A DNA stretch of 6,393 bases from Bacteroidota bacterium (GCA_017860395.1 JAGDMC010000087.1:1-6393), one strand, 5' to 3'; positions 1 to 6,103 are shown, counted from the first letter of the stretch. Numbers and translations: made by a program. Notes: generated by a model not told the origin, from the sequence alone.

Positions 1-26
1 AGCTTATTTATAAAATCGTATTTCAT

Positions 27-1001
27 CTATTGGTATATTTCTTTTATGTTGTCGATTATGCTGAGTACCTCTCTGTAATCATTTTCGGTAACGAGTTTCA
101 TGCGTATGGGCTTGAAATCGGGAAGCGCTTTAAAATATGCGCTAAGGTGCCGGCGCATTTCGAGCACTCCTACTCTCTCTCCCTTTACTTCAACAGATTT
201 GAGGAGATGCCTTTTTGCAAGATTGGCCTTCTCTTCCACTGTTAGCTGGGGCATGTATTCTCCGGTGGAAAGGTAGTGTTTTATTTCCTTGAAGATCCAT
301 GGGCGGCCGTAGGTCGCCCTCCCTATCATCACTCCGTCTACGCCATACTTGTCAAAGGCCTCTTTTGCCCCTTCGGGGGATATAATGTCGCCGTTTCCTA
401 TTATCGGTATTTTAATACGCGGGTTCTTCTTTATCTCTCCTATGAGTGTCCAGTCGGCCTCGCCTTTATACATCTGCATTCTGGTGCGGCCGTGAACTGT
501 GAGGGCGGCAATTCCTGCGTCCTGGAGCTGCTCGGCCAGTTCAACAATAATTTTTGAATTTTCGTCCCAGCCGAGCCGTGTCTTTACTGTTACCGGAAGC
601 TTTACGGCATCCACAACTCTTTTTGTTATGTCCAGCATCTTTTCCGGGTATCGCATCATGCCGGAACCGGCACCTCTGTTTGCAATTTTATTTACCGGGC
701 AGCCGAAGTTGATGTCTATGAAAGACGGGTTTGCCTGCTCGGCCATTTTTGCCGCTTCGGCCATTGCCTCAGGAATGTGTCCGTATATCTGAATTCCTAT
801 CGGACGCTCGTACGGGAATGTTTCAAGTTTGTCAAGTGATCTTTTAATATCTCTCACGAGGGCATCGGAAGAGACAAATTCGGTATACATCACATCTGCA
901 CCATATTCTTTGCATATATAACGAAATGACGCATCTGTAACGTCTTCCATTGGTGCAAGAAAAAGGGGCTTCTCCCCAAGTTCAATTTCGCCGATTTTCA
1001 T
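27..1001 (-). CDS. dusB: tRNA-dihydrouridine synthase, DusB-like
   Basis: This 324-aa protein is a complete FMN-dependent tRNA-dihydrouridine synthase, which reduces specific uridines in the D-loop of tRNA to dihydrouridine using NADPH in the cytoplasm. Visible family motifs, in order, are APMEDVTD (residues 16-23, FMN site at the start of the TIM barrel), YTEFVSSDALVR (39-50), DINFGCPVNKI (96-106) with the catalytic Cys101, VTVKTRLGWD (137-146), VHGRTR (169-174), NGDI (203-206) and GVMIGRATYGRPWIF (223-237, phosphate binding). A C-terminal helical tRNA-binding part follows. Length is normal for the family. The ATG at 999-1001 is supported because the protein starts directly on the first conserved strand and the probable -7 box ends only four bases upstream. 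It is transcribed divergently from pfkA. Assignment to DusB rather than another Dus subfamily rests on motif resemblance; the enzyme class is nearly certain. Confidence 0.95.
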   Translation of the reverse strand: MKIGEIELGEKPLFLAPMEDVTDASFRYICKEYGADVMYTEFVSSDALVRDIKRSLDKLETFPYERPIGIQIYGHIPEAMAEAAKMAEQANPSFIDINFGCPVNKIANRGAGSGMMRYPEKMLDITKRVVDAVKLPVTVKTRLGWDENSKIIVELAEQLQDAGIAALTVHGRTRMQMYKGEADWTLIGEIKKNPRIKIPIIGNGDIISPEGAKEAFDKYGVDGVMIGRATYGRPWIFKEIKHYLSTGEYMPQLTVEEKANLAKRHLLKSVEVKGERVGVLEMRRHLSAYFKALPDFKPIRMKLVTENDYREVLSIIDNIKEIYQ

Positions 1002-1005
1002 ATCG

Positions 1006-1013
1006 CAAAAGTA
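1006..1013 (-). promoter_or_regulatory. Probable dusB -7 box
   Basis: Read on the minus strand this is TACTTTTG, a perfect match to the Bacteroidota -7 consensus TAnnTTTG. Only four bases (CGAT) separate it from the dusB ATG, so transcription would begin at or next to the start codon. No good TTTG lies at the -33 distance; the sequence there is a T-run around 1033-1036. The call is inferred from consensus matching. Confidence 0.55.
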
Positions 1014-1017
1014 GAAA

Positions 1018-1047
1018 TTTGAATACGAATAAAAAAGAGTAATTTTG
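1018..1047 (+). promoter_or_regulatory. pfkA promoter (Bacteroidota -33/-7 type)
   Basis: TTTG at 1018-1021 and TAATTTTG at 1040-1047 are separated by 18 bp and match the Bacteroidota primary sigma factor consensus (TTTG ... TAnnTTTG). Transcription would start near 1052-1055, leaving a short 5' leader of about 25 nt before the pfkA ATG. It interleaves with the divergent dusB promoter. Confidence 0.7.
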
Positions 1048-1077
1048 TCGCTTGAATTTTAAGCTAATTAAAAGGCT

Positions 1078-2067
1078 ATGCGCACAAGAAAAAACATAAG
1101 GCGGATTGGTGTTCTTACATCGGGCGGCGACTCACCGGGAATGAATGCTGCCATTAGGGCAGTAGTGAGAACTGCAATTTACAACAATCTGGAGGTTGTT
1201 GGAATTATGAGGGGTTATTCGGGTTTGCTGAGCAAGCAGTTTATGAGTATGCAGTCGCACTCCGTTTCAAAGATTATATCGCAGGGCGGTACAATGCTCA
1301 AATCTTCGCGTTGTCCGGAGTTTAAAAATCCGGAAGTGAGGAAGGTGGCGTATGAAAATCTTCAGGAATCCTGCATAGATGCTCTTGTTGTTATCGGTGG
1401 AGACGGTTCTTTCCGCGGGGCCAATCTTCTTTTCAAGGAATTTGGCCTGCCTGTGGTTGGTGTTCCCGGAACTATCGACAATGATATTTACGGCACCGAT
1501 TTTACCATCGGATTCGATACCGCTATTAATACTGCGGTTTCTGCGGTGGACAAACTTCGCGATACTGCCGATTCGCACAATCTGATATTTTTTGTGGAGG
1601 TTATGGGACGTGATGCAGGGTTTATAGCTCTAAACACTTCCATTGCAACAGGAGCAGAGGCAACTCTGGTTCCCGAAATCCACACCGATATCGATAAGTT
1701 GTGCAGTTACATGGAGCTGGACCGGCGCAAGAACAAAACTTCAAGTATTATTATTGTGGCCGAAGGCGAGGATGGCGGCGGCGCCATTGGGGTAGCGCAA
1801 AAAGTTAAAGAGCGCCTGCCTAATTACGAAGCACGTGTTACTACTCTTGGTCATATTCAGCGTGGCGGCTCTCCTTCCTGCAACGACAGGGTTCTTGCAA
1901 GCCTGCTGGGACACGAGGCGGTGAATGCTCTTATAAGCGGCAGAAGCGGCGTAATGATTGGCCAGATGCAAAATCAGGTTGTATTTACTCCTTTCGACGA
2001 AGCATGTACCCGACACAATGAAATAAATAAAAAGTTGTACGAAATAAGCAGGATTTTGTCACTTTAA
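1078..2067 (+). CDS. pfkA: ATP-dependent 6-phosphofructokinase
   Basis: This 329-aa enzyme phosphorylates fructose 6-phosphate to fructose 1,6-bisphosphate, the committed step of glycolysis, in the cytoplasm. Visible signatures are GVLTSGGDSPGMNAAIR (11-27), the nucleotide loop VIGGDGS (105-111), PGTIDND (130-136) with the catalytic base Asp134, FTIGFDTA (142-149), EVMGRDAG (174-181), VAEGEDGGG (227-235) and the sugar-phosphate motif HIQRGGSPSCNDR (259-271). The loop reads GGDGS rather than GGDDS, and the residue before TIDND is Gly rather than Lys. Both point to ATP rather than pyrophosphate as phosphoryl donor. Length fits the bacterial PfkA family. It has its own promoter upstream and no visible intrinsic terminator; the promoter of the ribosomal cluster lies across its last codons. 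The ATG at 1078 is chosen because the Rossmann-like first strand starts eight residues later. Confidence 0.96.
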   Translation: MRTRKNIRRIGVLTSGGDSPGMNAAIRAVVRTAIYNNLEVVGIMRGYSGLLSKQFMSMQSHSVSKIISQGGTMLKSSRCPEFKNPEVRKVAYENLQESCIDALVVIGGDGSFRGANLLFKEFGLPVVGVPGTIDNDIYGTDFTIGFDTAINTAVSAVDKLRDTADSHNLIFFVEVMGRDAGFIALNTSIATGAEATLVPEIHTDIDKLCSYMELDRRKNKTSSIIIVAEGEDGGGAIGVAQKVKERLPNYEARVTTLGHIQRGGSPSCNDRVLASLLGHEAVNALISGRSGVMIGQMQNQVVFTPFDEACTRHNEINKKLYEISRILSL

Positions 2068-2085
2068 AAAATAGTTGTAACTTCG
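2055..2085 (+). promoter_or_regulatory. Promoter of the rplM-rpsI cluster
   Basis: TTTG at 2055-2058, inside the last codons of pfkA, and TAACTTCG at 2078-2085 are spaced by 19 bp. The second box differs from TAnnTTTG at one position. Transcription would begin around 2090, giving a leader of roughly 55-60 nt before rplM. Placement is inferred from consensus and position. Confidence 0.6.
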
Positions 2086-2088
2086 CAG

Positions 2089-2105
2089 CCCCCTATTTTA
2101 TGGGG
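2089..2105 (+). promoter_or_regulatory. Small hairpin at the 5' end of the rplM leader
   Basis: CCCC (2090-2093) can pair with GGGG (2102-2105) across an 8-nt A/T loop, close to the predicted transcript start. It might be part of a ribosomal-protein leader controlling L13/S9 synthesis, or simply protect the 5' end. The stem is only four pairs and would be disrupted if transcription starts inside it, so this is weak. Confidence 0.25.
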
Positions 2106-2146
2106 AAATCGCAACATATTTATATATTAATCTAAAAATCAACAAA

Positions 2147-2599
2147 GTGGACACATTGAGTTACAAGACCGTGTCGGCAAATAAAGCTACCGTTACCAAA
2201 GGTTGGGTAGTAATTGATGCCACCGATCAAGTATTAGGAAGACTTTCTTCGAGGGTTGCTCTCATCCTTCGCGGAAAGCACAAAGCCAACTACACGCCAC
2301 ACGTGGACTGCGGTGATAATGTTATCATTCTCAACGCTACAAAAGTTCGCCTCACTGGTAAGAAGTTGACTGACAAGGTGTACGTTCGTCACACCGGTTA
2401 TCCCGGCGGGCAGAGGTTCAGATCTCCTAAGGAGCAATTTGAAATTAAGCCGTTAGCCGTAGTTGAGCACGCCATTAAAGGCATGCTGCCAAAGAATCGC
2501 CTTGGAGCGGAACTGTTTCGCAATCTCTTCGTTTACGAAGGATCGGAGCATCCTCATCAGGCACAGCAACCAAAAGAAATTAAACTAACAGAAATTTAA
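2147..2599 (+). CDS. rplM: 50S ribosomal protein L13 (uL13)
   Basis: This 150-aa protein is ribosomal protein L13, an early 23S rRNA-binding protein of the large subunit. Family motifs seen are VVIDATDQVLGRLSS (21-35), PHVDCGDNVIILNA (51-64), HTGYPGGQR (82-90), KGMLPKNRLG (111-120) and HPHQAQQP (135-142). Length is normal. The start is the GTG at 2147: the resulting N-terminus MDTLSYKT is, from memory, the characteristic Bacteroidales L13 start, while the in-frame TTG three codons later would cut it. No Shine-Dalgarno precedes it; the upstream bases are A/T-rich, as usual in this phylum. It is followed by rpsI after 7 nt, the L13-S9 pair conserved throughout bacteria. Confidence 0.96.
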   Translation: MDTLSYKTVSANKATVTKGWVVIDATDQVLGRLSSRVALILRGKHKANYTPHVDCGDNVIILNATKVRLTGKKLTDKVYVRHTGYPGGQRFRSPKEQFEIKPLAVVEHAIKGMLPKNRLGAELFRNLFVYEGSEHPHQAQQPKEIKLTEI

Positions 2600-2606
2600 A
2601 CAGAGC

Positions 2607-2996
2607 ATGGAAGTAATTAACGCCCTTGGAAGACGAAAATCAGCAGTTGCTCGCGTTTATGTTAAAACAGGTAAAGGTAACATTACGATTAACGACAGAG
2701 CTCTCGAAAACTATTTCGTAGACGAAACTCTTCAGTATATCGTAAAGCAGGCTCTTGAACTTACTAACACTCTTTCGCAGTTTGACATCAAAGTCAACCT
2801 CGATGGTGGTGGAATTAAAGGTCAGGCAGAGGCTCTCCGCCTTGGTATTGCCCGCGCTCTCTGCAAAATTGATGTAGAGGCTTACCGTCCCGTACTAAAG
2901 TCTAATGGCCTTCTTACCCGCGACCCCAGAGAGGTTGAGAGAAAGAAACCTGGACAGCCTGGTGCACGTAGACGCTTCCAATTCAGCAAACGTTAA
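2607..2996 (+). CDS. rpsI: 30S ribosomal protein S9 (uS9)
   Basis: This 129-aa protein is ribosomal protein S9 of the small subunit, whose C-terminal tail reaches the P-site tRNA anticodon stem. The N-terminal ALGRRKSAVARVYV (6-19), the central GGGIKGQAEALRLGIARAL (67-85) and the invariant basic tail ending RRRFQFSKR (121-129) are all present, so the protein is complete. It lies 7 nt downstream of rplM and is almost certainly cotranscribed. No Shine-Dalgarno is visible before its ATG. A 173-nt non-coding spacer follows before rpsB. Confidence 0.97.
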   Translation: MEVINALGRRKSAVARVYVKTGKGNITINDRALENYFVDETLQYIVKQALELTNTLSQFDIKVNLDGGGIKGQAEALRLGIARALCKIDVEAYRPVLKSNGLLTRDPREVERKKPGQPGARRRFQFSKR

Positions 2997-3169
2997 TATT
3001 TATTTATTAATTAGAAAACTGATTTATTGCACAGTTTGGATTACAAAATTGCAGGATCTGAAAAGCTGCCTCAATTTGTCCTACTGCGGAAAATCAGGGA
3101 GATCGAAAAAGTTCGCTACTCCCGGTTGAAGAAAAGAGAAACACAAAAATTATCAAACATTATTAAAAA
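2997..3169 (+). promoter_or_regulatory. Structured rpsB leader, candidate S2 autoregulatory region
   Basis: The 173 nt between rpsI and rpsB are far longer than the other gaps in this cluster and can form two clear hairpins. The first, 3046-3077, pairs AAATTG (3046-3051) with CAATTT (3072-3077) and CAG (3052-3054) with CTG (3066-3068), leaving a 3-nt bulge. The second, 3097-3123, pairs GGGAG with CTCCC and CGAA (3104-3107) with TTCG (3112-3115), capped by AAAG. GATCT (3055-3059) in the first loop could alternatively pair with AGATC starting near 3100. In E. coli, S2 represses rpsB-tsf through the rpsB 5' UTR, so a similar role is a reasonable inference. No convincing -33/-7 promoter was found here. 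After 3130 the leader is A-rich and unstructured up to the ATG. Confidence 0.45.
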
Positions 3170-4084
3170 ATGCCTAGAACTAATTTCCAAGAACTACTTG
3201 ATGCAGGTGTTCACTTTGGTCACCTAAAGAGAAAATGGAATCCAAAAATGGCTCCTTATATTTTTATGGAGAAGAACGGGATTCACATCATTGACCTGCA
3301 CAAGACCGTTATCAAAATAGATGAGGCTTCAAATGTATTGAAGTCACTGGCGAAAGCAGGACGTAAAATCCTGTTTGTAGCTACAAAAAAACAGGCTAAA
3401 GATATCGTTTCAGAATATGCTAAGTCTGTAAATATGCCATATGTAACCGAGCGCTGGCCCGGTGGTATGCTTACAAATTTCCCTACTATCCGTAAGGCAG
3501 TAAAGAAAATGAACACCATCGACAAGATGATGACAGACGGAACTTTCGAAACTCTTGCAAAACGTGAAAAACTTCAGGTTACACGTCAGAGAGCAAAACT
3601 CGAAAAGAATCTCGGTTCAATCGCCGACCTTAACCGTCTACCTTCTGCACTGTTTATTGTTGACATCCAAAAAGAGATGAACGCCGTTAAAGAGGCAAAT
3701 CGTCTAAACATTCCGGTTATCGCGATGGTTGATACATGTTGCGATCCAGGTCCGATTGATTTCGTGATACCGGCAAATGACGACGCAGCCAAATCAATTT
3801 CTCTCATTATGGAGCGTATAAGTCTGGCAATTTCAGAAGGTCTTGCCGAAAGAAAACTGGAGAAAGAGAAAGAAGGTCCCGCAGAGAATAAAGATTCTTC
3901 GGCTCCTGAAAGTGGAAGTGGAAGCGGAAAAAGAACCCGTGTACGCAAAGTTGTACAAAAGGGTGAAGGAACTCCCGAAGCAGAAGCTGCACCAGCAGTT
4001 GAAGCAGCGGCTGAAGTTGCTCCTGTTGAAGCAGCTCCAGTAGTAGTTGTATCTGAGGCGATTGCACCGGAAGCTGCTGAATAA
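3170..4084 (+). CDS. rpsB: 30S ribosomal protein S2 (uS2) with acidic C-terminal extension
   Basis: Residues 1 to about 230 are a canonical ribosomal protein S2, needed to complete the small subunit. Motifs include [19 protein letters not shown] (9-27), IDLHKT (41-46), FVATKKQA (69-76), [10 protein letters not shown] (95-104) and [15 protein letters not shown] (192-206). The remaining roughly 74 residues form a low-complexity tail: a Lys/Glu helix (229-236), a Ser/Gly segment (247-253), a basic patch KRTRVRK (254-260) and then an Ala/Pro/Glu/Val stretch to residue 304. Extended S2 tails are known in Bacteroidota, and this one is probably disordered. The total of 304 aa is long compared with about 240 in E. 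coli. The start ATG gives the conserved N-terminus and has only A-rich sequence before it. tsf follows after 69 nt, the near-universal rpsB-tsf pairing. Confidence 0.96.
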   Translation: MPRTNFQELLDAGVHFGHLKRKWNPKMAPYIFMEKNGIHIIDLHKTVIKIDEASNVLKSLAKAGRKILFVATKKQAKDIVSEYAKSVNMPYVTERWPGGMLTNFPTIRKAVKKMNTIDKMMTDGTFETLAKREKLQVTRQRAKLEKNLGSIADLNRLPSALFIVDIQKEMNAVKEANRLNIPVIAMVDTCCDPGPIDFVIPANDDAAKSISLIMERISLAISEGLAERKLEKEKEGPAENKDSSAPESGSGSGKRTRVRKVVQKGEGTPEAEAAPAVEAAAEVAPVEAAPVVVVSEAIAPEAAE

Positions 4085-4153
4085 GCGGCACCGGCATAAA
4101 CCACAGAGACTCCGGAAAATTAATACTAACGATTTATTTTTATTTATTCTAAT

Positions 4154-4978
4154 ATGGAAATCAAAGCAACAGATGTTGCCAAATTGCGCCAAATGACCGG
4201 TGCCGGAATGATGGACTGTAAAAGTGCATTAGTTGAGGCAAACGGCGATTTTGATAAAGCAAAAGACATTATCCGCGAAAAGGGTAAGCTTATAGCAGCT
4301 AAAAGGGCTGACCGCGACACAACTGAGGGTTCCGTTATTGCTCTTACAAAAGAAAATAACACAAAGGCTATTCTTGTATGCCTTGGCTGCGAAACAGATT
4401 TCGTGTCAAAAAATACAGAATTTCAACAACTTGCAAATAAAATTGCAGCAACCGCTTTAAGCGCAATGCCTGCCAATCTCGACGAGCTTAAAACTCTCAA
4501 AATGGGCGACCTTACAATTGAAGAAGCTGTAACTCAACAAACCGGAAAGAGCGGCGAAAAACATGCACTTCCTTTTTATGCAAAACTGGAAGCACCATTC
4601 ATTGCAACCTATATCCACACAAATGGTAAACTTGCAACTGCAGTTGGTTTTTCAAAAGTAATCAGCCCGGAAGTAGGCGACGAAATTGCAATGCAGATTA
4701 CAGCCATGAACCCTGTATCTGTAAGCAAAGACAGCTGTCCTAAAGAGGTTATTGAAAAAGAACTTGAAATCTATCGTATCCAGATCCGCGAAGAGGGTAA
4801 ACCAGAACATATGGTTGAACAAATCGCTCAGGGTAAACTAAACAAATTCTTCAAAGAGAGCACTCTCGAAGAGCAAACATTTGTTCAGGACGGTAAGATT
4901 ACAGTTTCTGCCTACCTTAAGAGCGTAGACCCGGAAGTTAAAGTAACCGGATTCTACAGATACTCACTCAACGACTAA
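4154..4978 (+). CDS. tsf: Translation elongation factor Ts
   Basis: This 274-aa protein is EF-Ts, the guanine nucleotide exchange factor that releases GDP from EF-Tu during elongation. The N-terminal UBA-like domain is visible (residues 4-44, with LRQMTGAGMMDCKSAL at 11-26), followed by the EF-Tu contact motif TDFVSKN (81-87), in which Asp82 and Phe83 are the residues that disturb the nucleotide site. The core and dimerisation regions continue to residue 274. Length is close to other bacterial EF-Ts proteins. It is the last gene of the cluster: there is no promoter in the 69-nt A/T-rich gap after rpsB, and an intrinsic terminator lies about 80 nt beyond its stop. No Shine-Dalgarno is seen. 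Confidence 0.97.
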   Translation: MEIKATDVAKLRQMTGAGMMDCKSALVEANGDFDKAKDIIREKGKLIAAKRADRDTTEGSVIALTKENNTKAILVCLGCETDFVSKNTEFQQLANKIAATALSAMPANLDELKTLKMGDLTIEEAVTQQTGKSGEKHALPFYAKLEAPFIATYIHTNGKLATAVGFSKVISPEVGDEIAMQITAMNPVSVSKDSCPKEVIEKELEIYRIQIREEGKPEHMVEQIAQGKLNKFFKESTLEEQTFVQDGKITVSAYLKSVDPEVKVTGFYRYSLND

Positions 4979-4985
4979 TTAAGCA

Positions 4986-5052
4986 CAAGCACCGCTTAAA
5001 ATTAAGTAAAGCCAAAGGCTCTGCTTAAAATTAAGTCCCAAGCACCGCTTAA
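4986..5052. repeat. Short degenerate tandem repeats after tsf
   Basis: The motif GCTTAAAATTAAGT occurs at 4994-5007 and again at 5023-5036. CAAGCACCGCTTAA occurs at 4986-4999 and 5039-5052. Together they make about three degenerate units of 24-29 bp built on a GCTTAA core, all in the transcribed 3' region between the tsf stop and the terminator. No function is evident. Confidence 0.6.
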
Positions 5053-5060
5053 TAAATATT

Positions 5061-5093
5061 AAACCCCACCCTGGGATTCCGGAGTGGGGTTTT
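5061..5093 (+). terminator. Intrinsic terminator of the rpsB-tsf transcript
   Basis: A perfect 9-bp stem pairs AAACCCCAC (5061-5069) with GTGGGGTTT (5084-5092). Two further C-G pairs sit inside it next to a bulged A, and a T-rich tract (TTTTGTTAT) follows. It lies about 80 nt after the tsf stop and closes the ribosomal protein cluster. Confidence 0.9.
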
Positions 5094-5165
5094 GTTATGC
5101 CCACCACTAACCATCGAAGTCAGCGCACTCCCACACCTAAACCCACCACCCAGGGGGGACCGCGT
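5094..5165. other. Unassigned C-rich spacer
   Basis: These 72 bases between the tsf terminator and REPIN copy 1 are C/A-rich on the plus strand and hold no convincing gene or promoter. CCCAGGGG just before the REPIN resembles the core of the REP arm and could be a decayed half copy, but the match is too short to call. Confidence 0.4.
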
Positions 5166-5278
5166 TTTTCCCCAGGGGAAATTTGTTTAATCGCTCATAA
5201 TCTGCATATTAACCCATTGAAGCCAAAACCGTCAATCTATTGATTATCTAGCATCTAACAAATTTCCCCTGGGGAAAA
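5166..5278. repeat. REPIN copy 1 (paired inverted REP sequences)
   Basis: A perfect 22-bp inverted repeat (5166-5187 and 5257-5278) encloses a loop of 69 nt. Each arm itself contains the palindrome TTTCCCC-A-GGGGAAA, followed on the inner side by TTTGTT. The arms are identical to those of the second copy at 6132-6244, and the left part of the loop (5193-5216) matches 22 of 24 positions there. Two short palindromic REPs in opposite orientation next to a RAYT gene is the definition of a REPIN. The element starts 72 bases after the tsf terminator and ends 35 bases beyond the RAYT stop codon. Alternative readings are a MITE or the end of a larger insertion sequence. Confidence 0.8.
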
Positions 5279-5286
5279 GTGTCGGG

Positions 5287-5309
5287 GCGGGGTGCTTCGG
5301 GTACCCCGC
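5287..5309 (-). terminator. GC-rich hairpin after the RAYT stop codon
   Basis: GCGGGGT (5287-5293) pairs perfectly with ACCCCGC (5303-5309), with a small CTTCGG-containing loop. It lies four bases beyond the RAYT stop codon on the minus strand and could terminate or stabilise that mRNA. No proper T-tract follows on the minus strand (only TTTT after about ten bases), so intrinsic termination is uncertain. Confidence 0.4.
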
Positions 5310-5313
5310 TTCC

Positions 5314-6069
5314 TCACCCATTCCTTACAAACTCATAGCTAACATGAAGCATATTTGCAATTTGTATATACGACGCTCTTGTGTTTGACTTGAGGTTATT
5401 GGCTAATACGCGAAGTTCTTGTCTTGACAGTTCTTTAAGAAATCTTCCGGCCAACTGCTTTTGAAGTACTTTATTTAAGTCCGCATATGAAATCAAAATT
5501 CTGATTTCTTTTTCTTCTTTTATATCTCCGTCTGTAAAATCAGACCTTTTAAGTGCGGCTAAAAAATTACTTTCTGATTCAAACAGAAGTTTTACAAATG
5601 CGGTATCTACTTTTATTTTACTGCTCCTCCATTTCTCTTCATTAAAGTATAATTCAGCAGAAGACCATCTATACTCAATTGCATTTTTTACAATCCCAGC
5701 TTCCACCGGATTTAACAAGATATAAATCAAACTATTTCTTAATTTCTGCATGCTATTCTTTGGCGCACTTGAATAGGGACTTGAAAATAAATTGCCACTG
5801 CTTTTATGCTTCGTGTTGTACCATTTTACGTAACAAACCAGAATCGATGATACAAAAGCAGAGAGGTTATTTGATTTCGCCAGCAAATGAACATGATTAT
5901 CCATTAAGGCATATGCAAATAATTGAACATTATGTTTTAGCGCACTCTTCTGAATATGCGAATAAAAGACATTCCTGTCTTCATCGTCATAAAAAATTAC
6001 AAATCTGGAATTTCCGCGTAAGTAGATGTGGTAGATACCCACTTCTGTGATTATTCTCCTCTCTCTCAT
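5314..6069 (-). CDS. REP-associated tyrosine transposase (RAYT, Y1 HUH family)
   Basis: This 251-aa protein belongs to the Y1_Tnp/TnpA_REP family, single-strand DNA endonucleases related to IS200/IS605 TnpA that act on REP hairpins. The N-terminal strand GIYHIYLRGNSR (11-22) is followed by YALMDNHVHLL (53-63), in which His59 and His61 form the HUH metal site. The helix LIYILLNPVEAGIV (114-127) carries the likely catalytic Tyr116, and YRWSSA (133-138) is the usual RAYT signature after it. A C-terminal part ending in a helix-turn-helix-like segment (about 215-249) is also typical of RAYTs. The familiar GHLFQGRFKS motif is changed to GNLFSSPYSS (92-101), which is unusual. The frame is intact from ATG to TGA. 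A REPIN lies on each side and no TnpB or accessory gene is present. The ATG follows AGGAGG by seven bases, which fixes the start. Confidence 0.88.
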   Translation of the reverse strand: MRERRIITEVGIYHIYLRGNSRFVIFYDDEDRNVFYSHIQKSALKHNVQLFAYALMDNHVHLLAKSNNLSAFVSSILVCYVKWYNTKHKSSGNLFSSPYSSAPKNSMQKLRNSLIYILLNPVEAGIVKNAIEYRWSSAELYFNEEKWRSSKIKVDTAFVKLLFESESNFLAALKRSDFTDGDIKEEKEIRILISYADLNKVLQKQLAGRFLKELSRQELRVLANNLKSNTRASYIQIANMLHVSYEFVRNG

Positions 6070-6076
6070 AAATCTC

Positions 6077-6082
6077 CCTCCT
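6077..6082 (-). promoter_or_regulatory. Strong Shine-Dalgarno of the RAYT gene
   Basis: On the minus strand the sequence reads GAGGAGGGAGA, with the full AGGAGG seven bases before the ATG. It decides the start codon. None of the other six genes in the window has a comparable site, so it stands out in a phylum where such sites are rare. Confidence 0.8.
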
Positions 6083-6087
6083 CAAAA

Positions 6088-6103
6088 TTTATCTAAAGAT
6101 AAA
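6088..6103. promoter_or_regulatory. Palindrome over the RAYT -7 box, possible operator
   Basis: TTTATCT and AGATAAA form a perfect 7-bp inverted repeat around AA. It covers the predicted -7 box (6094-6101) and lies between the promoter and the Shine-Dalgarno. It could be an operator or a hairpin at the 5' end of the mRNA. The sequence is A/T-rich, so chance is a real alternative. Confidence 0.35.

Noticed and set aside
1078..2067. Pyrophosphate-dependent phosphofructokinase
   Set aside because: The loop reads GGDGS and the residue before TIDND is Gly; pyrophosphate enzymes normally have GGDDS and Lys there.
3021..3060. A separate promoter for rpsB
   Set aside because: TTG and TTTG triplets are present, but no TAnnTTTG-like box lies at the right distance from any of them.
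3027..3227. A 66-codon frame across the rpsB leader
   Set aside because: It uses a non-ATG start, overlaps the first codons of rpsB in another frame, and the hairpins explain the region better.
3586..4104. A 172-codon frame antisense to rpsB
   Set aside because: It is an Ala/Ser/Thr low-complexity shadow of the repetitive Ala/Glu codons of the S2 tail, with no supporting signals.
5097..5243. A 48-codon plus-strand frame beginning with ATG after the tsf terminator
   Set aside because: It starts in the terminator's T-tract region, runs into the REPIN arm and loop, has no promoter or ribosome site, and its Pro/Thr-rich product looks like translation of C-rich spacer.
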